This document shows positions 34,186 through 46,378 of a stretch of DNA of 64,000 nucleotides, piece after piece. The stretch covers positions 21,068,684 through 21,132,683 of the forward strand of contig NC_059268.1 in assembly GCF_017591435.1 (NCBI RefSeq). The letters run 5' to 3'. Below the pieces are notes generated by a model. The model was not told the origin of the DNA. It searched no databases and saw only the letters and a list, made by a program, of their open reading frames with translations. Origin of the DNA: Portunus trituberculatus. Lineage: Eukaryota > Arthropoda > Malacostraca > Decapoda > Portunidae. Position numbers and translations under genes: made by a program. Every line of letters begins with the position of its first letter. Position 1 is the first letter of the stretch.

Positions 34186-37100
34186 GTACAAGATAGTCCC
34201 TCAAAGATTGCATGGTAGGGGACCGACCATTCAGCTAGTTAGGGTTATCACCTGCCACGACGTGATTACTGTGTTAGGCCTTCATTTATTGATGGTTTTG
34301 AATCACGTTGCTAATTTTGCCTTAGTTCTTATTCAATGAAGTGATTTAAAGAGCTTGCAACAGATTTCACTTACTAGAAATCCAGGTCAGCCGAAATTTT
34401 AGGAACAGTGGTTATGTAATTCATTATTTTAGTCTTAATAAGATTATTTTGAGTTTTGTATTAACCCCTTCAATACTAAGATGCATTTTTAACCATGATT
34501 TTTGGTTATGATAAGACGATTTTATTAGCATAAAGAAGGCTCAATGAGAGTCAAAAGATTAGTGGCCAGTCTTTACTATTTTATTCCCCCACACAAGTTT
34601 CTGAAGCTGTATAAAATCGCCAAATATTAACCAGAATGAATATGAAAACATGGCTTAGTACTGAAGGGGCTAAAAATATAGTAGAAATGTTCCTGAGAGT
34701 AATTGTGTTCCAGGTGGAGGGAGTGGTATTGGGAGGGCTGTGTGTCGCCTGCTTGCAAGGGACGGTGCCCGAGTGGTCGCCACAGACATGGATGGTGGTG
34801 CAGCGCAGGAGACTATCAACATGCTGAAGGGCAAGGCTCACTGTGTTTTGCTTAAGCCTATGAAATATCTAACTATTGGCAAATGACTAACACTGTTGCA
34901 TTCTCCCAACAGGTAAAAAGTGTTTGCTAAAATGATAATTAATATTTATAAGGTTCTATAGGCTACAACAAATTAAACTTTACGTAATTGGCATTCTGTA
35001 TTAACTATAGTGCAAGAATGATATTTGAATGGCTTCCTCTTCAGTATTCTTTTGAAAATGACACAAAACTCTTGACACCAACTGCTGCAAAACTAGGTCA
35101 ATGTCCTTACTGCCTGTGCACCGTCAGGACACATACGGTGAAGGCTCTCTGTACAACAGTAGTATGTACTTACTGTGGGTTTGCTGTTGGTGGTGGTGAG
35201 TGCAAGACCTGACATCCCAGATCCTGTTACTAGTGCAGGTTGTGATATTGACACACTTAAGTACACGAGACACGTTTATTTTCTAAGCATAGTACATGCC
35301 ACTGACAGTGTTTGGACTGACTCTTGCCTTAGTTCTAAAGCATATGACATGTACATCCTCTCTCAATAATGTTTAGTCTCCAACTTCTGCTTGCTCACCC
35401 ATGCGAGTGCCTCAAGGAAGCATCCGTAAGTTCTTGCATGCTACAAAGAGAGACAGCATGCACCATATACAAAGACATAATTACACGACATTACATTCCT
35501 TATTCTAGTACTTTATATTCCTCCTGTACAACATTATACTGATAAATTTGGTAATTATAATTCATAGGTATGATATATCTGTGGTCTCAAATGTATTGCA
35601 TTTTAAGTTCTTGATTTTTAGTTGCATTATAATGACTCAAATATAGATGGCTCACAAGTTTGCTAGAGGGTACAGTTATTACTCAACTGGTGGCACAGTG
35701 TTTAGGTCCTTGGTTCAGTAACCAGCCAGCACAGCACCTTTTCTTGATTTTCTTATTGATTGCTATCTTTAAATGTATTGAGTATGCTGTGGTTACAGCT
35801 TATTTTAAAGTAGTACAAGTAAGATACTCTGACTCAAGACAATACAGGAAAAGAAGTGATATTAAGGATAAAGTTTACATGTATGTGGCCTTTATTCTGT
35901 TACATTGAACTTATTGTGTTCATCCTTAGACCGTGATGACCACCTCTCTCTCAAGATGGATGTTACTGACAAGACCTCAGTGGAGTCAGCTATTAGTGCG
36001 GCCATTGACAAGTACAAAGCTCCGCCAAGTCTTATTACCAATGCCGCAGGTATTATAAGGGACAACTTTATGCTGCAAATGGATGAGAAATCATTCATGG
36101 AGGTTTTAGATGTAAACCTCAAGGTACAAATTTGTTTCTCATGTTGTTCTTTGGTGTGGTGTGGTGGTGGTATAGTTGTTGAAATGGATAACTGCACCAT
36201 ATTTCTAATGTATTAATAGACTGTCATGTTAACATCATTTATATTGAGAAGCTCAGCACCATTATTTGTGATCATAGTCAGTGTTCTTTTTACCTTTGTA
36301 CAAGGAGGAGTGGCAGCATCAAGTGGCATTATCTTCATGAACAGAATCATCATTGTATAAATCACTAAGATGTCATGTTGTTGCAGGGAACCTATCTGGT
36401 CACACAAGTAGCAACAATGGCGTTAGCAGAGCATGATGCGTCATCAGGATCCATAGTCAACATTTCAAGTATATCAGGAAAGTTGGGCACTATAGGTCAG
36501 AGCAATTACTCAGCAAGCAAGGCAGGTGTCATTGGCTTCACTAAGTCAACAGCGATGGAGTTAGCAAGGTGTGTGTGACTTTAAAAAACGTAATTGTAAC
36601 AGTAGTAAAGATTAGAGTAATTTGTTTAAGTGTGAAAGGGTTGAGTGACTGCTAACAAAAAGAAACTACATGCCATGGTGTATTATCAGTGGTGGTTGCC
36701 TACCTGCGCTACTGTGGACTGTAGTGGCATTGTATGAAAGGTACCATTGCAAAGCATGGGAAGTAACCAGTGGCAGTCACTGATACCATTGTGGTAAAGG
36801 GGCCTTGTACTCAATGTGTAGGCTACATGTAGCTCTGATATGAATATGTTCCTTTTCATTTAAGAGCCAAGTCCAGAGAGTTTGATAAAAATTTAAATGT
36901 TCTTTTTTCCATATTCTTCACTGCTTTGTATTGTATTTGTTTCATATATATCAAGGAATTTGATGTATTAAGAAAAGTCAAAAATTGATGAAAGGATCAT
37001 ATGAAACGCTTACATTCTTTTTATTTGCAACAGTATGGGAGTGCGGGTCAACTGTGTGCTTCCTGGCTTCACCCAGACTGCAATGGTGGGTGGTGTGCCT

Positions 37101-37964
37101 GATAAAGTAGTGAAGCTCATACTGAAGATGACTCCTCTCAAGAGAATGGCACAACCTGAAGGTAAGTCCCCATCTAGGAAGAGACCAGAAATGTCCACAG
37201 CTCAGACTACTGTTTTGGTGTTGATTTTAAATGTCTGAATGCCTTTTGCAGCTTTTCCTTTATTAATTTATGCATCTTTCATAGTCTTAGATCACATTTA
37301 GAGCTTTAAATCAGTGGAACATTAGCTCACCTCCTCAGAACTGTAGATAATTCAGAGTTTATTCCTCTATTTTTTTTACCCTCTAATTATTTCACGTCTT
37401 TATTCCTTTAAATGTTACTTTTCATGTCCTCGGTGGCCTTAACCTTTGGAAGGCTTATGGATTTGATAGTGTTTCTCCTAGTATTCCCTGTAACTGTGCC
37501 TTGCCTACTCAAACTTTTCCACCTCTACGTGCTGGAAGTATGCCTACATTTTGCCTTTTCCTATAAGACACGGGGCTGTATCCTTCAGTGTTTTGGTGTC
37601 GTTGCAGTTTCTTGTACCACCTCTAATAGATGTTACTGAAGTTTTTAAGGGCATATTCATGATTAGTCATGGTTTAACATAAATTATGTACTGTCGATAA
37701 GAAAAAACACCCATAAAGGTTTGACTTTGTAGCCTATAAAAAAAATTACTCCTTATGAGAAAGTGTTGAAGGTTACAGGCCATATTATCTCACACATAAT
37801 TGAATTGCAATAAAAGTCATAATGATACAAGGTTCTTCTCTGAATTATTATGCATATATACTTTCCCCACAGAAATTGCAGAGGTGGTGGCCTTCCTTCT
37901 ATCCGACAAGAGCAGTTTCATGACTGGTGCTAGTGTGGAAGTGACAGGTGGTCTGGGCATGTGA
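34155..37964 (+). CDS. HSD17B8: Estradiol 17-beta-dehydrogenase 8 / mitochondrial 3-ketoacyl-ACP reductase alpha subunit
   Basis: Six exons (34155-34185, 34714-34830, 35930-36123, 36387-36568, 37034-37161, 37873-37964) join to 247 residues, a normal length for this classical short-chain dehydrogenase. The cofactor motif TGGGSGIG is at 10-17, and Asp35 after the second strand suggests NAD(H). NAAG is at 87-90, and the tetrad is Asn112, Ser142, Tyr155 and Lys159 (YSASK). LPGF at 184-187 and the C-terminal SVEVTGGLGM follow. The stretches GTYLVTQ, GQSNYSASKAGVIGFT and the TGGL-x-M end fit HSD17B8 better than CBR4 or bacterial FabG. In mammals HSD17B8 pairs with CBR4 as the ketoacyl reductase of mitochondrial fatty acid synthesis and also oxidises hydroxyacyl-CoA and steroids. 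No cleavable targeting peptide is evident. Confidence 0.9.
34461..34673 (-). mobile_element. piggyBac-like TTAA MITE, copy 4, in HSD17B8 intron 1
   Basis: The left end has TTAACCCCTTCAATAC. The right end has AGTACTGAAGGGG followed by CTAA, a one-base change. It sits inside intron 1 of HSD17B8 and ends 40 bp before exon 2. Confidence 0.85.
34714..34830 (+). CDS. HSD17B8: HSD17B8 exon 2 (cofactor-binding), likely GC donor
   Basis: The acceptor is TTGTGTTCCAG. The exon encodes GGGSGIGRAVCRLLARDGAR and on to QETINMLK. The frame must end in phase 1 to join exon 3. The best phase-1 site is AAGG followed by GCAAGG (GC at 34831), a typical GC-AG intron donor. A weak alternative is T followed by GTGTTT at 34843, which would add four residues. 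Confidence 0.75.
35930..36123 (+). CDS. HSD17B8: HSD17B8 exon 3
   Basis: The acceptor is TTCATCCTTAG. The exon encodes DRDDHLSLKMDVTDK, the NAAG motif, RDNFMLQMDEKSF and VNLK, with the catalytic Asn112. It ends in phase 0 at AAG-GTACAA. Confidence 0.88.
36387..36568 (+). CDS. HSD17B8: HSD17B8 exon 4 (active site)
   Basis: The acceptor is GTTGTTGCAG. The exon encodes GTYLVTQVATMALAEH, the NISSISG segment with Ser142, and the YSASK catalytic pair Tyr155/Lys159. It ends in phase 2 at CAAG-GTGTGT. Confidence 0.92.
37034..37161 (+). CDS. HSD17B8: HSD17B8 exon 5
   Basis: The acceptor is TTGCAACAG. The first base completes Ser175, followed by MGVRVNCVLPGFTQTAM and the substrate-lid region PDKVVKLILKMTPLKRMAQP. 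It ends in phase 1 at GAAG-GTAAGT. Confidence 0.9.
37873..37964 (+). CDS. HSD17B8: HSD17B8 exon 6 (C-terminus)
   Basis: The acceptor is CTTTCCCCACAG. The exon encodes EIAEVVAFLLSDKSSFMTG and ASVEVTGGLGM, then TGA at 37962-37964. The C-terminal residues are characteristic of the HSD17B8 branch. Confidence 0.92.
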
Positions 37965-38568
37965 GGATCACAAAGGTAACTCACAACAATGTCTGTCAAT
38001 ATGTTTCAATTGTATAACAACTGTCATGTGTAAAAGAGTTAACAGAAGGAAGGAACAGAACAGGGAGATGAGGGATCTCTGCTCTGTATTGTTTATATTC
38101 CGACAATGAAACGAATCATGATGTGTTCTCTCACTTAACTTTCTTAAGGGAATTTTCATCTTGCCATATAAATAAGTAAATAACAAGTCATAAACTATTC
38201 TCGTATGTCCTAGTAATGAAAGGAAAAAGTAAGGGTTCAAAATTTTGCTTATTGCTTATTCATTGTGAAATTTTGTTACAGCCCTGTGGAAGCTTTGGTG
38301 TAAATACAAGTGTTGAAGTATATACTGTATATAGTGGATCCTCCCTTCCATAGGGCTTGTTGTATTGTAACTACAAAACCTCAGGAATGTGAGGGATGTG
38401 TTGGCAATGCTTCACATGTTTTGTCCACACTGAGAGCAGGAAAGCAGGCGAGAGTGAGTGCAAGTGAGGTTGGATGAATTTTAATGGTCACATTGGAAGT
38501 GATTTCAAATGAGAGTTGTCATGGCCTGCCATCTCTAGTGTACACAAGAAGTGAAGTGAAATTGCTAT

Positions 38569-38670
38569 AATAAAGGGTGTCTAAGGTGGAAACATGCACT
38601 ACTTCTATTGGAAGAGTCTCTTGTTCACTTTCTTGCTCTCTGTGCAGACAAAGCCTAAGGAAAGAATAAA
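38569..38670 (+). promoter_or_regulatory. HSD17B8: Candidate polyadenylation signals for HSD17B8
   Basis: AATAAA occurs at 38569-38574 and again at 38665-38670, about 600 and 700 bp after the stop codon and just before a long TA microsatellite. Either would end the 3' UTR; which is used cannot be told. Confidence 0.4.
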
Positions 38671-38713
38671 TCATTCCTTTATCATTATGTGAAAATTAAC
38701 AACTTAATCATAA

Positions 38714-38814
<101 letters not shown>

Positions 38815-39799
38815 CACACACAGCTATCTTTTAAAAGGATTAAAATTGTTGTTGCACAATTTATCTCTAATTTGTAAATTTTAATAGCAGGTATGCCAAG
38901 AATGTGTGATATGGTGGCCATTCAGCAGCAGGGACATAGCCTTTCAGTGTGCTTGTGCATAGGAGATTGAGAACATGAATGGTCGGAGTCTTTATTTTCT
39001 ACTTGATTAAAAAAAAAAATACTTGTGGCTGCTGTAATTCAGAAATATTTTTATACGGATTGTTAATCATTACAGTAGATCTTAAATTCTGCCACCATAT
39101 TGGCATGAAAGTAGGCTATTCTGTTTTATTATCTTTTATAAAGTAATAATGCATTATATTTTTCTATTGTTTTTTATTTTGAATTCCCTCGGTATGCATG
39201 TTTTGTTCAGGAGTTTGTCACAGCAGTGTTTGTCTGTGGGTCAAGTTACTCAAGCTTTGAATGAGAAAGTTTCCTTTGGAAGTGCCTCTCTGTGATATAA
39301 ATTTTTTATTAATTTTATTGTCTTGAATAATGTATTGATATAATCCTGTCGTATGTTGTGTTTAAATCCATACAAAGAGTAAGACACCTTCATGTAAAGC
39401 TTTCTTGTTCAAATTGTAAGCTGCCTCTTTTGAGCCACCTCTTGTGATGCATGCAAGGTCTTCATGCATGACTCTACACTGGCAATGCTGTCAGGGCCAT
39501 GCTCAGAGATCTGTTCAGACTCAAAGAAAGATAATATATAGTCATGCCAGATTTTTAGTTCTAATGGTTTGACAAAAAAAAACTGATGAGGATTATATAT
39601 TACCTTCAAAAGTATAGTTATGCCTTGTGACTACCTGTGCACCATGTTTTTTAGATAGCCAAAAGGTGTACAGTACATGCAGTAACATAATTCAACGTTT
39701 AGCCCTGCCCAGGCATTGTAGCATCATAAGATAAGCACATTGCCCAAAGAATCTGCCAGTTATTCACTCTTACACATATGAGGGGTGTGGTTTCCTTGT

Positions 39800-40145
39800 G
39801 GAAAGATATGAATGCTACCTTCATTGCAGAAGAAACGTTGACTCTCTGTCTTTAAGTGGTCTAGGATTGGAGATGAGCAAACTTCTTAGGATCAGTAGCA
39901 AGGATAGAACCAGAAATAATGGATTCAAGCTTGAAAAACATAGATTCAAGAAAGAGAAGGTTGATGAATGGAACGGACTCATAATCAGGTTGCTGGTGCT
40001 AAGTCAGTAGGGAGCTTTATAAGATTAGACATATATGGATGGGGGGATTATAGGTGGAAATTTGCAGATAAGGTTCATACAGGGACCCAAGTGTAAGCCT
40101 GAAGACTTCTTGCAGCTTCCCTCATTTTATATTCTTATGTACAAT
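39800..40145 (+). mobile_element. Decayed 3' end of a non-LTR retrotransposon (LINE)
   Basis: The translated pieces RTRNNGFKLEKHRFKKEKVD and EWNGL, then after a frameshift QVAGAKSVGSFIRLDIY, match the usual C-terminus of LINE ORF2 proteins (RTRNNG...WN.L...V...SV.SFK.RLD.Y). A 3' tail containing CTTGCAGCTTCCCTCATTTT and TTCTTATGTACAATG follows. At least one frameshift and one stop are present, so it is a dead fragment. Confidence 0.65.
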
Positions 40146-40155
40146 GCTCATAAAG

Positions 40156-40359
40156 TTAATCCCTTCAGTACCATGACGCGTTTTCATATTCATTCTGCTT
40201 ACTATTTGGTGATTTCATACAGCTTCAGAAACGGGATTAAAATCGTGAAGACTGGCTATTAATCTTTCGACCTCCATAGACCCTTCCTAATGTCAATGAA
40301 ATCGTCTAATCACACCTAAATCTCAAGGTAAAAATGCGTCCCAGTACTGAAGGAGTTAA
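40156..40359 (+). mobile_element. piggyBac-like TTAA MITE, copy 5
   Basis: TTAA is at both ends (TTAATCCCTTCAGTACC and AGTACTGAAGGAGTTAA). It abuts the 3' end of the LINE remnant. Confidence 0.85.
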
Positions 40360-40576
40360 AAGTAGTAGTAGTACATTGCAGTAGTTGCATTGATGATAAC
40401 AGCAATGACGGCGATAGTGATGTTTTGTAGTGAAGACAGTGATGCTAATTCTTTCAAGGTTACATGAAGTTCTGTTTTGAAAGTCGGTGATCCATAACAT
40501 CTAATCTCACACTGAAGATTGTCTGTTAATGATCTCATAGAAAGAAAGGAAGTTTCATCCCACCGGAACTGGATTC

Positions 40577-40610
<34 letters not shown>

Positions 40611-41988
40611 TGCCAGGCGCACGATACACTCTATTAACTTGGGAACCCTTTCAAGTAGTTTCAGTCCTTATGGTACTGAGAGATAAGTTACTACTGATAT
40701 AGATATAGTTAGCATTGTATATCTAACACGTGGGATACTGTACAATGGTTTTTCCTCTACAGAATGAAGTTTGACGTCGCTCCTGCCAAAAGGCGCGCTC
40801 AGTTTCAAAAGAACCCTCGTGGTGTGTGTCAGTGTGTGCGTAGTGGCTGGCTGACTTCACTGGGAGAACTTACATATCTACCATCTTGCAAGGTAAAGTG
40901 AAGCGCACATATCAATACATTCTGGTTGATAATATAAGGGCGGTGACACCAAAGCGGGAAGGTGACGCGGAACCAGCCGATGTTGACTTAGCGTTGACAG
41001 GCAGATAAGGTGCTGAAGCACGTGGAATAGGGCGAACGGGATGTCCGTAGGTGTACAGTTCATCATGCATAGGTGTTAGGTACAGGGGCCACTATGACCC
41101 CATCCATGTTGTTCTGTCATCAGTATTCTGCCTCGCCGCTTTTGAGAAGGCCAGTCAGCTGATTCACATAACTCTTTCCTCTTGAACCCTTTAATTTGTT
41201 CTTCACCGTATCTTGGGAACTCTCTAAACCGCCCAGTCCTCACTAAAAAGTTTGTCTTATTAACATGTTTATATTTGAAGTTTCCCCAATTTTTTTTTAG
41301 TTGACTAGGAAATGTGTATAGATATTCGCTATGTTTGCTGGTCAGGATAGCGAGTTAAGCCGAAGATAATCACATGTACTCGGCTGTGGTCTGGTAATAT
41401 AGTGTGTAGAAGTAGGTTTGCGATCCGTACCCGCGGTCCTGTGGCGTAGGGAGCTCCGGGGGGCGCGAAAGGTGTAGGGAGCTGTTTATATCCGTCGCTC
41501 TGCCTCCCTCACCCTCACCCTCGCTTTCGCCTTCACTTTCACGCGGTGTGCTTCTTCTGCTACCCATGAAACTCCTTTCTGTTGAACGTAATATTCCTAT
41601 AGGATTAATTTTCACTGTGTTTATATTAGCTAAGGTTTGTAAGGCTGTAGGACCAAGGGTGCGTGTGAGCGGGGGAAAAAAAAAAGTTTGCACACCTTTT
41701 GTTCGTGATATTTATTAGGCAGGACGGTTAAACCAGACGGGTGGACCTTGGGGTAGCGGGAGAGGCCAGTAATGTCAGTATAACAGCAGCGTTAACCTGT
41801 AACACTCACAGCTATCCCATCGTTCATTTTCACGGATTCACGCAACTCCTAGGACTTTATTTAAGTATAGATCTTTCATTATTTGTTATTCTTTGTTACT
41901 CATCGTAGTCTAGTGCAGAGAGGGTTGGGGAGCGCTTGTACAGGTGTGGCCACAGCTGTGAGCATCGCACACACATCACTAGTTGCCT

Positions 41989-41994
<6 letters not shown>

Positions 41995-42080
<86 letters not shown>

Positions 42081-42108
42081 TATACTCGTGTGTGTGTGTG
42101 TGTGTGTG
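41995..42108 (+). repeat. (TA)n then (GT)n microsatellite
   Basis: About 40 TA units, a short CATATATATACTC break, then about 10 GT units. Confidence 0.95.
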
Positions 42109-43198
42109 AGACAGGGAGGACAGGTTATATGGCAGGGTTTTTTTTTTTTAACTCCGTAATAATTATGCCTACAATTATGTATATCTAATGGATTTTTTTC
42201 TGTGCCGAGGAACAAATACTCAGCCGCTGTCTTGAATAGTTAAACTTCGTTGACTTGAAATGCCAATGCAGTGTTTGTAGTTTAATTAAAATTATTTTTT
42301 ATTGAAATTGATGACCTTGTAGTACGTAGGCTAGGTGTGACAGGCGTCTGGGGGAAGAGATTGCCAGTCATGCTTTGTTAACTGGAACACACACTGGCTG
42401 CTCCGAGTTTGCATGCCATTATCAGTTAGTCCCACTTTGCTGTAGTGAAGATAGAGAGTGAAACGTGTATATGTCGTTTTCTTATATTGAAAATTCCCCC
42501 TTCGATTCAAAACAGAGGGACAGTACACGCGGTAGTGATGATGGTGTTGGCGAGAGAGTGGCGGGGCGGATGCTTCTGCCGGGCTGCCTGCTGTCTTTTC
42601 CCCCAGACAGTCTTGGTCAGTCATTAAGTCCTTGCCGCTAGATATACTGGACTGATTTCTCCCGCTCGCAGCCACACACATGCCCCATTATCGGCACATG
42701 CTTCTCGTGGCACTGCACTCGTATGTTTCCAGCTGAAGACACCATCGCAAGGGAGGAAGTGGAGGAGGGATGGACAGTGGGTGGCATGCGGCACAAGCCC
42801 CTTACATCGCTGCCAAATAAGGTAACCGCGCCCCGGTGCCCACCCGCCTCTCCACTGACCGAACCTTGGGGGAGTCTGCTGGTGCTGTACTTACCGAGAG
42901 AGAGAGAGAGAGAGTTGGACAAGATAATATTACAGTATTACCAACAGCGTCATTGATAGCATCCGCAGTTTTCATCAAGTGACTCTTAATTGCCTTGATA
43001 ACAGATAGTCCGTACCTGATTATTTACTCGCCTCGGCGGTCGACAATGTACTTTTTAGGCCGGATGCAAGCTCAGATTGTCACGCACGGGAGGTCATAGA
43101 ATGCAAGGCTATGAAAGGCAGGAAGGGGCAAAAAAGCGCGAGGCGAGGCTGGACGGTGCTTCAGGGCAAGGCGTCACACTCTTGCCAGTATTTATTAA

Positions 43199-43418
43199 GG
43201 CTGTGTTTTCAAAGACTGGATTCTCCTACGGACTCTATAAAGTCTATAAACTATTAGTCAAGTACCCATGGCTATTTTTACCACATAAGATATGTAATGC
43301 TTTATAAACTACTACTAGAATTACATATAAGAAAAACACCCTTGAAAATCTCAATAGTTTTTGGTGGAGACTGCTGAAAGTACTGAGATAAGACGCTGAG
43401 ACGTTTGAGAAGCCAGTC
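43199..43418 (+). mobile_element. Foldback MITE, copy 10 (diverged)
   Basis: AAACACCCTTGAAAATCTC and GAGACGTTTGAGAAGCC are recognisable. The remainder has diverged strongly. Confidence 0.5.
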
Positions 43419-43662
43419 TGTAGCCTCGACAGCTTCTATTAAAGTCCGTGCCCTCGGGGGGTGGGGCAGCAGCACTAATAAACAGCAGTAGCTCCTGTCC
43501 GTTAACGCCAGAGGCTTCTCCACCCACTCCTCAAGGTCACATCCTCCTTTTCCTTCTCAGGCACACCTCATTACCCACTCCGGCCCATGTGCTTGGCGTC
43601 CACAGGCTTGTTTTCACCATGACACTAGGAGTATGCAAATATCTCTTTTCCTACCTTCCCCC

Positions 43663-43668
<6 letters not shown>

Positions 43669-43741
<73 letters not shown>
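43669..43741 (+). repeat. (CT)36 microsatellite
   Basis: An uninterrupted CT run. Confidence 0.97.
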
Positions 43742-43744
<3 letters not shown>

Positions 43745-44365
43745 GCTGCTTGTCAATTTAACTAAATCTCCATGACGGTCACATGTACTACTATCTACGT
43801 ATTGCTATGGACGAAAGTAATGACTGCAGATGAACTTTGTTTTACCACCCAGAGATCATCGCGGTGTACTGTGCATGGAAGTGGCGGCAGCTTGGCGGTT
43901 GGGTGAGGGAGAGGCGGCATCTTCCCTGCCCCACCAAACCGACCGCCACCTCCGCCAGACGCGAACCTTACAGAGCTTGCCTTTGTGCGTCACCCGCCTT
44001 GCCGTTCTTCATAGCGGAAATAAAGGTGATAGGACGCTCGGCCTATCTAAGCTGTGCCAATGCGTGTTTTCTTCATGCAAAAGCGACAAACATGTATGCA
44101 AGGTTGAAGGATTTAGGTGTGGGTATCACGTGGCCCGTGTGTCAGCGTCCGTCACAGTGAGCGCTCACTGCCAGTGTTACCAACTTGGTGCTTAGGTGAA
44201 AGAAAAATGTGCTTGTTACCGTGTTGCTTTCAGCGCGAGATTCTTCCGTGAAAACAAGGACTACATTATAACACGTATTGGATATCAGACTTGGTACACT
44301 GTCATTTAAATTGTCACATCAAACTTTGCCTTAGAATCTCATATGAAAACGACTATAACAGAACG

Positions 44366-44567
44366 TTAACTCCTTCAATACCATGGCGCGTTTCCATATT
44401 CATTCTGGTTTACTATTTGGTGATTTTATACAGCTTCAGAAACTTCTATGGGGATTAAAATAGTGAAGACTCTTCTGACTTCCATAGACACTTCCTAATG
44501 TAAATAAAATCATCTAATCATACTCAAAACTCATGGTAAAAAAGCGTCCTGGTACTGAAAGGGTTAA
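44366..44567 (+). mobile_element. piggyBac-like TTAA MITE, copy 6
   Basis: TTAA is at both ends (TTAACTCCTTCAATACC and GTACTGAAAGGGTTAA). There is a small internal deletion around the ATTAATC marker. Confidence 0.82.
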
Positions 44568-44965
44568 AACACTTCTGGATGGTATACTCAACTGTTACCA
44601 TCATTATCTGTGAGTTACCCTCAATGCCAACTTCACTATCGCCTTCACTCGGTATTCACCACATTGTTATATAGATTAAGGTTGAGATAAGTGTCGGTGG
44701 AAGCACAGTGCGTAGGATTTTTCAACACAGTCTATTAGTAAGTGAGAATAATTCCATGTGTGTGTTCTGCTTATCATCACCAGCCGGTTGCTTCGTGGAG
44801 TTGACATCCAGTACTTATTAAAGCCCGATAAGGCGGCCGTGGGTACAGGGCAGGCTAGTGGAAATCTGAGAGAGGTGAGCTGTGGTTGTAGTGATCCGTG
44901 TGAGTAGGAGTCGCATTCAGGTGGAAGGTGAGCTGAGGTTGTATACTTGTGTGAGTAGAAATAGC

Positions 44966-45155
44966 ATTCAGAGACACTTTACTCTCTCATTACGACTATT
45001 TTCTAAGGCTATAAGAGATAATTAACGGAATTTGTAAGAATATTTCTCCTTTCATTAATGTGGAAATCTTGTTAATCTGTCACAAGAGCCATAAAAACAC
45101 TAAAAACCGTGTACCTTCAACTAGAGCCTTTGAAAGTAGCTAAGGTGCAACGTAT
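44966..45155 (+). mobile_element. Foldback MITE, copy 11
   Basis: CTCATTACGACTATTTTCTA, CTTTCATTAATGTGGAAATC, TTAATCTGTCACAAGAGCC and AACTAGAGCCTTTGAAAGTA place it in the second subtype. Confidence 0.72.
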
Positions 45156-45547
45156 GTGTGTTGATGACGCCACAACGCAAGTGGGAGGCAAGGAAATAGA
45201 GTGACAGCTCGACACACCTTGACGTATAGACTATTGCATTTTGAGCAGTTGGTTTCTTAGCGTATCTTTGACACGTTTGATACATTAGCGTCGGGAGTGA
45301 TAAGCTTGATGGAGAAGGGATGATATCAGGATTAGATCGCTGATAACCGTGTTTAATATCGGAAATGCACGGACGATGCGATTAGTCAGAGGCGAGCATT
45401 GGTAGGCAGTGGCTGCAGTGTGTTGAGCGTCAACCCTATCACCCCTTGTCACTCCTTGGCACACGTAGTACTCGCTAAACTCAAGTAAGCGCCTGATGGA
45501 CTTTGCTCAGTGTTGTTAAAAGATAGGAGGTGATGGGATGTTTTATA

Positions 45548-45677
45548 TGTAAGAGGGGGAAAGCTGGGTTAGAGCAACATAAAACGAAAAGAAATAGGCT
45601 CAGTTAGTTGCCAGTCTCCTTGCAGATCTGAGAGAGTTAGCCAGAAAGAAAGAAATAAATGTCTTGAAACCTCCCTT
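45548..45677 (+). repeat. Dispersed repeat, about 130 bp, copy 1
   Basis: It shares TGTAAGAGGGG, GCAACATAAAACGAAAA, TTGCCAGTCTCCTTGCAG, GAGAGAGTTAGCCA and ATAAATGTCTTGAAACCTCC with 62765-62894. I recall similar sequence in crab genomes. Its class is unknown. Confidence 0.7.
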
Positions 45678-45895
45678 TTAAATGAAGTCAAGTGATAGAA
45701 AGTTGGAAATGTATATCAATCACAATAATGCCCCAGTGCAGGAGAAAAATGAACCGTGAGTGACTAACTTAAGAACACAGAAAGGGTTATCATGACAGTA
45801 AGTTCTCTTGAGTGTTGGCAGGACAGGAGATTATCAAGGGATGGTGAGCAGGTGTGAGATCCTGTATAACACTCCATCCGGTGAAAGAGCAACAT

Positions 45896-45898
<3 letters not shown>

Positions 45899-45955
<57 letters not shown>
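45899..45955 (+). repeat. (CT)n microsatellite
   Basis: About 25 CT units and a GTCTCT end. Confidence 0.95.
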
Positions 45956-46378
45956 GGGAAGATGGAAGGAGGTCGAAACACATTAGGAGCCTTGCTGTTG
46001 CCGTAATTGGCGGAATGGTTGATGACAGACAGCGGTCGCAACTTAGCCCACATCATGTCATTCTTGAAATTCTTGCTTCGTGCAGCAGTGGTTGTGGTAA
46101 ATGAGAGCATTGCCTGCTCTGAAACTTCTTTCCGCCACGCCATTACATTAAAAAACGGCTGTGGTGGTTGAAGTTATACGGTTTGGGTGTTTTGTTTGGT
46201 TTTAGTCACATATTGATAAGATTTCTATATTGTGAAAGGAAGAAACGGTCTTGTGAACTTACAATACTTACAATAGCTTACAAATCCTCAATAGCTAACG
46301 TTAAAGGACAGAAAGCTTTATTAACGTAACACTAAACCTAAGAAAACCTCAGTAATTTACACTAAACTTTAAAACTTC

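Noticed and set aside
34988..35212. Frame with CPYC and CTYC motifs inside HSD17B8 intron 2
   Set aside because: There is no complete finger or zinc-ribbon context, and its inclusion would break the HSD17B8 protein.
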